In this document: one piece after another, positions 1-5,306 of the stretch
Numbering within the stretch: the first letter of the stretch is position 1
Layout: every line of letters begins with the position of its first letter
DNA from: Clostridiales bacterium
Lineage (GTDB): Bacteria > Bacillota > Clostridia > Lachnospirales > Lachnospiraceae
Length of the DNA: 5,306 bases
Reading direction: 5' to 3'
NCBI GenBank assembly: GCA_012512995.1
Contig: JAAZDA010000494.1
Location: forward strand, 1 to 5,306
Program-made: the position numbers and the translations under genes
The notes under the pieces: model-generated
Databases searched by the model: none
Told to the model about the DNA's origin: nothing
The model's input: only the letters and a program-made list of their open reading frames with translations

Positions 1-1438
1 CCCACTCCTTATCAAGCGTGAACTTTCCCTTCTCTATGCGGCTCATGTCAAGAATATCGTTTATGATCGTCAGCAGATATTCGCTGGAACTGTGTATCTC
101 ATTCAGATCATTCATGATCGCATCAGGTTTGTCCGTTTCATCCAGCGCCAGATCCGTAAGCCCCATGATGGTACTGATAGGCGTTCGTATATCGTGGCTC
201 ATGTTAGAGAGGAAATCGCTCTTTGCCATGTCGGCGGCTCTGGCTTCTATCGCTTCCCGCTCTGCAGCTGCCGCCTTCTCGCGCCTCTTCTCCATCTCCC
301 TCATCATCTTTTTCTCTTTTCTGCTGCTCGTCACGTAATAGCTGATGAATATCAGGAGAAGCAGGATCACGCCCATCTCCGGAACAATTACCTTCCAATA
401 TGTCCTAAAGAAATCCTGTTCATCATTTATGAATACAATATTTCCGCCATAGGCTCTCCTGACATCATTCTTCGAAATGCCGAATTCTTTCATCATATTT
501 ATATCGAATTCACAATTGCTCTTGGCCTTCTGAACGTGGTAGTCTGACATATCAGCGCCATTCTCCAGCTGCAGAACAATTGAAGCCGCATCTGAAGCCA
601 TATCATAGTACGAGACCATCACGCCGCCGAAGAAGCCCTCTCCAAGCCCCAGCTCATCACTTTTATATATAGGTATTGATGCTCTGGATGACAGATACTG
701 AGCTGCTTCCCCGGGGAAGTAATTATTTCCGTTCACATCCTTCGTCATCATGAGGAAAATAAGGATCGTGTCATCACCAAGTTTTGCTACCTTATCTCCT
801 ATCTCTTTATACGAAAGCACAGTACAATCAATCGTGGAAAACTCCAGTTTTGGAAAATTTTTCTCACTGTCCATGAACTGTTTTGTAGAACCCTTGCCTG
901 AAACGGTGTCATCTGTTATCGCAACGACTTTAGTGGCATTGGGAACAAGCTTTGTAGCAAGTTCTATCGTGTCGTCCAGCGGAAACGTCTCAACTATGCC
1001 GGTCATCAGCGGATCCTCTGCCGCTTCATACGCGAATTCTTCGTCGTTTATTCCCTCAAAAACAATCGGTGTCCCGGCGAACAGCTCATCCCGATACTCA
1101 ATTACGAACTTAAGTGCCGCGTCATCCGCCGCTATTATATAGTCATATTTTCTTATCTTCTGCCTGACAGCTATATCTGAACGGATCCCTTCTTTCACAT
1201 CCTCATATGCCTTGCGCTTTGTATCCATAAAAATATATTCCATGTCAGCATGATTCTTCATCACGTCACTTATGCCCTCAAGCTGACTTGGATTGTTCTC
1301 CCACTCGTAGCTGTATGAACTGAGGAACAACACGCGCGGGTTCCCTGACATGCTCATTTCATCTGCTGCATAAACAGGCAAAACACATAATACCGCCGCA
1401 ATTATAACTGCTGATAATGTTTGTAGAATTCTCTTCAC
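1..1438 (-). CDS. Sensor histidine kinase with ABC-substrate-binding-like sensor domain, N-terminal part (C-terminus beyond window)
   Basis: The frame is open from a GTG at 1438 down to base 1, giving 479 residues with no stop, so the gene is cut at its 3' end by the window edge. Residues 1-25 look like a signal peptide: KR, a hydrophobic core, then PVYAAD with likely cleavage near Ala24/Ala25. Residues ~34-330 begin RVLFLSSYSYEW and resemble the extracytoplasmic ABC substrate-binding-like fold (PF04392 type) used as a sensor in clostridial kinases. One membrane helix spans ~350-369 (VIVPEMGVILLLLIFISYYV). A charged coiled-coil linker follows (~373-410). The HisKA H-box SHDIRTPISTIMG places the phospho-acceptor at His415, and the second HisKA helix ends in DILDMSRIEKGKF. 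The ATPase domain, and any receiver or Hpt domain, would lie outside the window. The protein should autophosphorylate in response to an extracellular ligand; neither ligand nor response regulator is visible. It is transcribed divergently from the HD-GYP gene. Family assignment is firm, ligand unknown. Confidence 0.93.
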   Translation of the reverse strand, partial: MKRILQTLSAVIIAAVLCVLPVYAADEMSMSGNPRVLFLSSYSYEWENNPSQLEGISDVMKNHADMEYIFMDTKRKAYEDVKEGIRSDIAVRQKIRKYDYIIAADDAALKFVIEYRDELFAGTPIVFEGINDEEFAYEAAEDPLMTGIVETFPLDDTIELATKLVPNATKVVAITDDTVSGKGSTKQFMDSEKNFPKLEFSTIDCTVLSYKEIGDKVAKLGDDTILIFLMMTKDVNGNNYFPGEAAQYLSSRASIPIYKSDELGLGEGFFGGVMVSYYDMASDAASIVLQLENGADMSDYHVQKAKSNCEFDINMMKEFGISKNDVRRAYGGNIVFINDEQDFFRTYWKVIVPEMGVILLLLIFISYYVTSSRKEKKMMREMEKRREKAAAAEREAIEARAADMAKSDFLSNMSHDIRTPISTIMGLTDLALDETDKPDAIMNDLNEIHSSSEYLLTIINDILDMSRIEKGKFTLDKEW

Positions 1439-1446
1439 GTGTCCTG

Positions 1447-1453
1447 CCTCCTT
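1447..1453 (-). promoter_or_regulatory. Ribosome binding site of the histidine kinase gene (fixes a GTG start)
   Basis: On the minus strand the motif AAGGAGG ends 8 nt before the GTG at 1438-1436. This near-perfect Shine-Dalgarno at ideal spacing, directly upstream of a signal-peptide-coding stretch, decides for the GTG start over internal ATG codons such as the one at M28 (EMSMSG), which would remove the signal peptide. Confidence 0.85.
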
Positions 1454-1461
1454 ACGTAAAT

Positions 1462-1467
1462 ATTGTA
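1462..1467 (-). promoter_or_regulatory. Candidate -10 box for the histidine kinase gene
   Basis: Minus strand TACAAT (complement of 1462-1467) matches TATAAT at five of six positions and would start transcription near 1455, just upstream of the ribosome binding site. No good -35 hexamer is seen 16-18 nt upstream, where the sequence is AGGCAA-like. The promoter would therefore be weak or activator-dependent. The left arm of the 1470-1508 inverted repeat would fall in its spacer. Confidence 0.35.
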
Positions 1468-1469
1468 CA

Positions 1470-1508
1470 GCAAAACGCAGTAATTTGCCTTAAATATATG
1501 CGTTTTGC
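1470..1508. repeat. Perfect 10-bp inverted repeat between divergent promoters (possible operator)
   Basis: GCAAAACGCA (1470-1479) and TGCGTTTTGC (1499-1508) are exact reverse complements separated by 19 AT-rich bases; the bases flanking the arms do not extend the match. The left arm is 2 bp from the candidate -10 of the leftward kinase gene. The right arm ends 8 bp before the -35 of the rightward HD-GYP gene. The right arm is itself near-palindromic (ATGC-GTTTT-GCAT, 1498-1510). There is no T-run after either arm, so a terminator is unlikely; a binding site for a dimeric regulator is the simplest reading. This is inference: the regulator is unknown and the motif does not fit a CcpA cre box. 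Confidence 0.6.
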
Positions 1509-1516
1509 ATCAAATG

Positions 1517-1545
1517 TTGAGCATTTTTGTCAGATGGCATATACT
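1517..1545 (+). promoter_or_regulatory. Sigma-70/SigA-type promoter of the tandem HD-GYP gene
   Basis: TTGAGC (1517-1522, four of six to TTGACA) and TATACT (1540-1545, five of six to TATAAT) are separated by exactly 17 bp. Transcription would start near 1552, leaving a ~33-nt leader that contains the GGGGAGG site. This position also argues against translation starts upstream of 1552. The -35 hexamer partly lies in the loop of a small AAATG/CATTT inverted repeat (1512-1526). Confidence 0.6.
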
Positions 1546-1573
1546 GATTTATTGGTGAAAAAACCATGTCAAA

Positions 1574-1580
1574 GGGGAGG
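1574..1580 (+). promoter_or_regulatory. Ribosome binding site of the tandem HD-GYP gene
   Basis: GGGGAGG lies 4 nt before the ATG at 1585. The spacing is short but the match is strong. The in-frame ATGs at 1417, 1498 and 1534 have no Shine-Dalgarno, and the one at 1597 is 16 nt away, so 1585 is preferred. Confidence 0.75.
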
Positions 1581-1584
1581 TATT

Positions 1585-2808
1585 ATGGAAGTAGATATGA
1601 ACGGGGTCATCTTCGCCTTATCCTACGCACTGGACAAGGTTGAATCCGAGCTTATCGGTGTGGATATTGACCATGCAAAATGGGTCGCGTACATGTCTGT
1701 CCTGACCGGCAAAACATATGATATGAGTTTTGAACAATTGTCAGATCTGGCGGCCTGTGCTGCAATGCATGACAATGCTCTCACACAATATAATGCCGGC
1801 GGTCGTGACCGCGGTCTTGATCCTTCTGTTTTCGGGCTGCATTGTACGTTCGGGCAGGAGAACATTGCGGGTTTTCCATTCTATGGCGACACCACTGATT
1901 TTATTACATATCACCATGAGAATGCAGACGGGACCGGGCTCTTTCATAAGAATGACAATGAAGTGCCTCTTGCAGCCAAGATCATACATCTCGCAGATAT
2001 GGTCGACGTCTCATGCAAGGTCAAGGATGTTTCGGTCGAGAACTACAAAACTATCCTGAACTACCTCAACAGCAACACAGATCAAATGTTTCCACGCGAT
2101 CTTGTACAGCACTTTCTGACAAAATTTACTGAGGAATTCTATCTTTCACTCAAGGGGCGCAGCATTAAAGATCTGCTAAGCGAAGAGCTCCCGCATAATG
2201 TCAGAGAATACCCGTTCGAGCAGGTTCGCGGCGTCATGAATGTTTTTGGTCAGATCGTAGATTGCATATCTTCCTTTACACGTAACCACTCATTCTGCGT
2301 GGCAGACAAGGTCACAAGGATGGCTCGTTTCTATGGCTGCGACGATCAGATCATCGAGCGGATCTACATTGCCGGTGTGCTTCATGATATTGGAAAAATG
2401 GCAATAAATAATGATATACTTGAGAAACCGGCACGCCTTTCGGAAACAGAATTTGCGTATATGCAAAATCATGCCTGGTACACTTATGTCATCCTCAGCC
2501 AGATCAGGGGTTTTGAGGACATCACCGAGTGGGCAAGCCTTCATCACGAGAAGCTCAACGGCACAGGGTATCCATTTGGAAAGACCGGCAAAGACCTCAG
2601 CAAAACAGACAGGCTCCTTGCCTGTGTCGATATCTATCAGGCGCTGAGCGAAGACCGCCCGTATAAAAAAGGTATGGAGCACACCAAATGTATTGATATC
2701 ATGCGTGATATGGCATCAAAAGGACTAATTGACGCCGAAATCACTGAAGATGTAAATACAGTATTTAAGGTGGCACCTGAAGTCACGACATCTGATAGAA
2801 TGATATAA
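1585..2808 (+). CDS. Tandem HD / HD-GYP domain protein, probable cyclic-di-GMP phosphodiesterase
   Basis: A 407-aa soluble protein with no signal peptide or membrane helix. The C-terminal half (~215-375) carries the full HD-GYP ligand set: His235, HDIGK (His267, Asp268, Lys271), His296, HHEKLNGTGYP (His320, His321, GYP 328-330) and Asp349 in CVDIYQALSEDRPYKKG. HD-GYP proteins of this kind hydrolyse cyclic di-GMP using an iron or similar di-metal centre. The canonical HHExxDGxGYP has Asn here in place of Asp (N325). The glutamate used by trinuclear members, four residues before the first His, is absent (Phe231), which suggests a binuclear site. The N-terminal half (~20-160) looks like a second, degenerate HD unit: His30, HD at 62-63, HHENADGTG (110-118) and LAD (136-138), with no HDxGK lysine and no GYP. 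It could be regulatory or act on another nucleotide. No receiver or GAF domain is fused, so input must come from elsewhere. It is divergent from the kinase gene. Substrate is inferred from family. Confidence 0.9.
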   Translation: MEVDMNGVIFALSYALDKVESELIGVDIDHAKWVAYMSVLTGKTYDMSFEQLSDLAACAAMHDNALTQYNAGGRDRGLDPSVFGLHCTFGQENIAGFPFYGDTTDFITYHHENADGTGLFHKNDNEVPLAAKIIHLADMVDVSCKVKDVSVENYKTILNYLNSNTDQMFPRDLVQHFLTKFTEEFYLSLKGRSIKDLLSEELPHNVREYPFEQVRGVMNVFGQIVDCISSFTRNHSFCVADKVTRMARFYGCDDQIIERIYIAGVLHDIGKMAINNDILEKPARLSETEFAYMQNHAWYTYVILSQIRGFEDITEWASLHHEKLNGTGYPFGKTGKDLSKTDRLLACVDIYQALSEDRPYKKGMEHTKCIDIMRDMASKGLIDAEITEDVNTVFKVAPEVTTSDRMI

Positions 2809-2818
2809 GGATCCCACA

Positions 2819-2854
2819 TACATTCTGCTTTTTCTGCAAAAGAATGTACTTTTT
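2819..2854 (+). terminator. Probable intrinsic terminator after the HD-GYP gene
   Basis: TACATTCT (2819-2826) pairs perfectly with AGAATGTA (2841-2848), followed by C and T5 (2850-2854). An alternative fold keeps the outer TACATT/AATGTA stem, bulges CTG (2825-2827) and adds an inner CTTTT/AAAAG stem (2828-2832 with 2838-2842) around a 5-nt loop, giving 11 bp in total. The stem is AT-rich and the T-run short, so termination may be partial. It begins 10 nt after the HD-GYP stop and separates that gene from pepC. Confidence 0.6.
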
Positions 2855-2877
2855 GACACCTACAATATATTAATGCT

Positions 2878-2883
2878 AAGGAG
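2878..2883 (+). promoter_or_regulatory. Ribosome binding site of pepC
   Basis: AAGGAG lies 9 nt before the ATG at 2893. It supports that start, which also gives the usual short N-terminal lead of cytoplasmic PepC proteins. Confidence 0.8.
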
Positions 2884-2892
2884 AATAAAGAA

Positions 2893-4233
2893 ATGAATAC
2901 CGAAATCAACAAGGAAGATCTCGAATGTTTTGACGTATCATTTGACAGCAGCCCGGCGAATGTCATCGCAATGAATGCTGTTGTAAAGAACGGAATATGC
3001 GGCTCTGCAATGAACAGCAACGCAAAAGCTGCCAATCAGCATGCTTTCTCGATAACCGTCGAATCAGGCGATGTATGCAATCAGAAGAAATCAGGCAGAT
3101 GCTGGATGTTCGCCTCTCTCAATGTAATGCGACTTGAAGTAATGAAAAAACTTAATATCAAGAACATGGAGCTGAGCCAGGCATATCCGTTGTTCTATGA
3201 CAAACTCGAGCGCGCAAATTATTTTCTGGAAAACATAATCGACACCCTTGATCTGCCGCTCCATGACAGAGTCGTTGATTTCCTGCTGAGTGCACCAATG
3301 GGCGACGGCGGGCAGTGGGATATGTTCAGATCAATAGTTGCTAAATATGGGGTTGTTCCCCAGGATCTTATGCCGGAATCAGAATCATCTTCCAACACTC
3401 ATGATATGGATGAATACCTCACAAAGAAGCTTCGCGAATACGCAATGACGCTTCGCGCCTCGGATGCTGAGGGCAATGATATAAGTGCCCTGCGTGAGCT
3501 CAAGGACGATATGATGGACACTGTTTACCGTATTCTCTGCATCAGCCTTGGCAAGCCCCCTGTGAAATTCACCTGGGAAACATATGACAAAGACAACAAA
3601 TATATCAGGATCCCAGATATAACTCCTCAGGATTTTTACGCTCAATATGTCGGTCTCGACCTCGACTCCCTCGTCACAGTCATCAATGCACCGACAAAAG
3701 ACAAGCCTTACGGCCGCACATTCACTGTTAAGTACCTCGGAAATGTCCGCGGCGGCAAGTACCCTGTCAAATATCTTAATCTTCCAATGGATGAGCTCAA
3801 GAAGCTCACTGTTGCACAGCTTAAAGATGGGCAGACTGTCTGGTTCGGAAGTGACTGCGGTCAGTTCTCTGACAAAAAAGGCGGCTATTTCACACTCGAT
3901 GCCATGAATGTTCAGACGCTCCTCGGGACCGACTTCCCCATGACAAAGGAAGAACGCCTTGATTACGGCGAGAGTCTCATGACACACGCAATGGTGATAA
4001 CCGGAGTAGACCTCGATGACAACGGCAGACCGACCCGCTGGAAAGTTGAGAACAGCTGGGGCAAAGAAGTCGGCAAAGACGGTTATTATGTAATGAGCGA
4101 CGACTGGTTCTCAGAATATGCTTATCAGATCCTGCTCGATCGTAAATACCTCACGGCTGAGCAGTCAGCTCAGTTTGACACTGAGCCGATAGAGCTGCAG
4201 CCCTGGGATCCGATGGGAAGCCTTGCACTGTAA
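2893..4233 (+). CDS. pepC: Aminopeptidase C (bleomycin hydrolase family, peptidase C1B)
   Basis: A complete 446-aa protein, the usual length for bacterial PepC (~440-450). The papain-type active site is intact: oxyanion Gln64 and nucleophile Cys70 in NQKKSGRCWMFA, His365 in MTHAMVITGV, and Asn387 in KVENSWG. The family block MGDGGQWDMF sits at ~136-145. The C-terminus ends QPWDPMGSLAL; in this family the C-terminal tail reaches into the active-site cleft and gives aminopeptidase specificity. There is no signal peptide, so it is cytoplasmic. Known members form hexameric barrels and remove N-terminal residues from peptides, including hydrolysis of the bleomycin amide. It lies 84 nt after the HD-GYP gene, separated by a probable terminator, so it is likely its own transcription unit. 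Its stop directly abuts that of the opposing GH127 gene. No frameshift or missing residue was seen. Confidence 0.97.
   Translation: MNTEINKEDLECFDVSFDSSPANVIAMNAVVKNGICGSAMNSNAKAANQHAFSITVESGDVCNQKKSGRCWMFASLNVMRLEVMKKLNIKNMELSQAYPLFYDKLERANYFLENIIDTLDLPLHDRVVDFLLSAPMGDGGQWDMFRSIVAKYGVVPQDLMPESESSSNTHDMDEYLTKKLREYAMTLRASDAEGNDISALRELKDDMMDTVYRILCISLGKPPVKFTWETYDKDNKYIRIPDITPQDFYAQYVGLDLDSLVTVINAPTKDKPYGRTFTVKYLGNVRGGKYPVKYLNLPMDELKKLTVAQLKDGQTVWFGSDCGQFSDKKGGYFTLDAMNVQTLLGTDFPMTKEERLDYGESLMTHAMVITGVDLDDNGRPTRWKVENSWGKEVGKDGYYVMSDDWFSEYAYQILLDRKYLTAEQSAQFDTEPIELQPWDPMGSLAL
4157..4186. repeat. Three-arm inverted/direct repeat inside the 3' end of pepC
   Basis: CTGAGC (4157-4162), GCTCAG (4168-4173) and CTGAGC (4181-4186) are each separated so that the middle arm can pair perfectly with either neighbour. 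The left hairpin has 6 bp and a 5-nt loop; the right has 7 bp (GCTCAGT/ACTGAGC, 4168-4174 with 4180-4186) and a 5-nt loop. The two folds are mutually exclusive. They lie ~50 nt before the pepC stop in codons for the AEQSAQFDTEP stretch, with no T-run on either strand. They may be a by-product of Ala/Glu/Gln codons or an mRNA 3'-end structure. Confidence 0.4.
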
Positions 4234-5306
4234 TCACACTTCCGGTATCCAGACGCGCATTTCATTAATGCCACGGTTGTCCCATGTGTAATATGGGATC
4301 AGATGGATAGTGCAGTCCTTTTCTTCCGGGCGTATGTCAGAATAAAGTGCATCATTGTCTGCCGCATCAATTCTCACACCTTCAACATCAATGCCGACCA
4401 TACCCGAGAGCTTGTCCTCATCAAAAAGCTCCGCGTGTGGCGCGGCATTTTTCTTAACCCGAAGTCCCAGCACATCTCCATCATTATCTGCGCCTTCAGC
4501 ACAGTACACGAGCGGCCCTCTTTCGAACGCACACTTACCGCTGTCGTCGCTGACCTTAGTATTTGCGAAAATTCTTCTGACACTCATATCCAGTTCGAGC
4601 TCTATTACATCATTTGCAGTGAATGGCCCGTTTATTTGGGCATAGCCCTTTTCCACCAGACAATCAACGGCTTTTCCATTGCGGAGTATCGTTGTGTTAC
4701 GGCTCCATCCCGGGATCCTTATCATGAGAGTCATCCTTATCGGCTCGTCTCCTTCAGGCGCAAAACTATATTTGACAGTACCGTCATAGGGATAAGCCGT
4801 CTCAACCAAAATCTTTCCGCCAAAACTCTTTTCGACATTCAGTTCACCGCAAATATAGAGATTTGCGTACACTTTCCTGTCGTTTGCATCCGCTGTCCAT
4901 GCATATTCTGCCAGCGACGGAATAAGCCTTGCGACGTTTGGCGGGCAGCAGGCACACGGGAACCACTGCGGTCTCTCTGCCAGTGCGGCCTTGTGAGATG
5001 CGCATTCCCCTGAAATTCCGGGAAGCGATTCCAGCGGATTAACATAGAAGAATCTCGTCCCATCGAGCTGCATTCCTGACAAAACACCATTGTAAAGTGC
5101 TCTCTCCATCGTGTCGGCATACTTGCTGTCATGATCCATCATTATCATACGCCGGGCAAAGAATATCAGACCGATCGCGGCGCATGTCTCGGCATAAGCT
5201 GTGTCATTTGGAAGGTCATAATCCTCAGAGAAAGACTCCCCCTCATACTGAGAGCCGATTCCTCCCGTTATGTACATTCTGCGCTTAGTGATGCTCTCCC
5301 ATAACC
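4234..5306 (-). CDS. Glycoside hydrolase family 127 beta-L-arabinofuranosidase-like enzyme, C-terminal part (N-terminus beyond window)
   Basis: The frame is open from the right edge to a TGA at 4236-4234, giving 356 visible residues that begin LWESITKRRMYITGGIGS. The Met codon at 5277 is internal, because the upstream residues also fit the family. Alignment from memory to HypBA1 of Bifidobacterium longum (~658 aa) suggests ~300 N-terminal residues are missing. GESF carries the likely acid/base Glu (HypBA1 Glu322). AETC carries the zinc ligands matching Glu338 and Cys340 (Cys codon 5182-5184). CACCPPN carries the cysteine pair matching Cys417/Cys418 (codons 4948-4950 and 4945-4947); the first is the unusual cysteine nucleophile. 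Spacing between AETC and the CC pair differs from HypBA1 by about one residue. The C-terminal part (from ~residue 135) is the beta-sandwich region, including FERGPLVYCAEG. The enzyme should release L-arabinose from beta-arabinofuranosides such as those on plant hydroxyproline-rich glycoproteins; exact substrate is inferred. It converges on pepC with no gap. Confidence 0.93.
   Translation of the reverse strand, partial: LWESITKRRMYITGGIGSQYEGESFSEDYDLPNDTAYAETCAAIGLIFFARRMIMMDHDSKYADTMERALYNGVLSGMQLDGTRFFYVNPLESLPGISGECASHKAALAERPQWFPCACCPPNVARLIPSLAEYAWTADANDRKVYANLYICGELNVEKSFGGKILVETAYPYDGTVKYSFAPEGDEPIRMTLMIRIPGWSRNTTILRNGKAVDCLVEKGYAQINGPFTANDVIELELDMSVRRIFANTKVSDDSGKCAFERGPLVYCAEGADNDGDVLGLRVKKNAAPHAELFDEDKLSGMVGIDVEGVRIDAADNDALYSDIRPEEKDCTIHLIPYYTWDNRGINEMRVWIPEV

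Noticed and set aside
750..1142. Plus-strand Ser-rich open frame of 130 codons
   Set aside because: It is antisense to the sensor domain of the histidine kinase; its serine richness is the mirror of the kinase coding frame.
1468..1482. CcpA cre-like site around the AAAACG of the left repeat arm
   Set aside because: Aligned on the central CG, the obligatory leading TG is GC and the right half does not fit, so it does not match the cre consensus.
1417..1584. In-frame N-terminal extension of the HD-GYP protein from an ATG at 1417
   Set aside because: The extra 56 codons overlap the start of the opposing kinase gene and the shared promoter region. None of their ATG codons has a ribosome binding site, and the predicted transcription start near 1552 lies downstream of them.
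1546..1584. Possible cyclic-di-GMP riboswitch in the leader of the HD-GYP gene
   Set aside because: The leader is only ~33 nt from the predicted start and lacks the conserved aptamer features.
3385..3987. Minus-strand open frame of 200 codons
   Set aside because: It is fully antisense to pepC within conserved coding sequence and shows no family features, so it is a shadow frame.
4216..4243. GGAAG/CTTCC inverted repeat spanning the pepC/GH127 junction as a bidirectional terminator
   Set aside because: Only 5 bp with an 18-nt loop and no T-run on either strand; too weak to call.
4303..5013. Plus-strand open frame of 236 codons
   Set aside because: It lies wholly antisense to the GH127 gene, whose protein motifs are unmistakable; no recognisable domain and no ribosome binding site.
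5275..5277. Met codon as the start of the GH127 protein
   Set aside because: The frame stays open to the window edge and the preceding residues (LWESITKRR) match the family, as does the expected ~300-residue missing N-terminal part.

Overview
The window reads as a chromosomal piece from an anaerobic, plant-fibre-associated Firmicute, most likely a Lachnospiraceae/Clostridia member (Butyrivibrio-like). This is inferred from the style of the proteins: a histidine kinase with a substrate-binding-protein-like sensor and an 'SHDIRTP' H-box, a tandem HD/HD-GYP protein, a Lactobacillales/Clostridia-type PepC, and a GH127 arabinosidase. Strong AAGGAGG/GGGGAGG ribosome binding sites also fit. No species can be named from the sequence alone.

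Layout. (1) 1-1438, minus: the N-terminal part of a sensor histidine kinase, cut by the left edge. It has a signal peptide, an extracytoplasmic ABC-substrate-binding-like domain, one membrane helix, a coiled-coil linker and a HisKA domain with phospho-acceptor His415. It starts at GTG, and its reading frame stays open to the window edge. (2) 1439-1584: a 146-bp divergent intergenic region. It holds a perfect 10-bp inverted repeat (1470-1479 / 1499-1508) lying between a good sigma-70 type promoter for the rightward gene and a weaker candidate for the leftward gene. (3) 1585-2808, plus: a 407-aa tandem HD protein. The C-terminal half is a catalytically complete HD-GYP (c-di-GMP phosphodiesterase-type) domain and the N-terminal half is a degenerate HD copy. 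(4) 2809-2892: an AT-rich hairpin plus T5, probably a terminator, directly followed by the pepC leader. (5) 2893-4233, plus: pepC, aminopeptidase C/bleomycin hydrolase, complete, with all catalytic residues. (6) 4234-5306, minus: the C-terminal ~356 residues of a GH127 beta-L-arabinofuranosidase-like enzyme, cut by the right edge. Its stop codon directly abuts the pepC stop codon with no intergenic base.

Working together. The divergent kinase and HD-GYP genes plausibly form a signalling locus: extracellular ligand sensing on one side, cyclic dinucleotide turnover on the other, with one shared palindromic control site. That link is inference. PepC (cytoplasmic peptide trimming) and the GH127 enzyme (release of L-arabinose from arabinofuranosides) look like independent metabolic genes. 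No rRNA, tRNA, CRISPR array, insertion sequence or phage gene was seen. The most notable structure not explained by the genes is the shared inverted repeat between the two divergent signalling genes.
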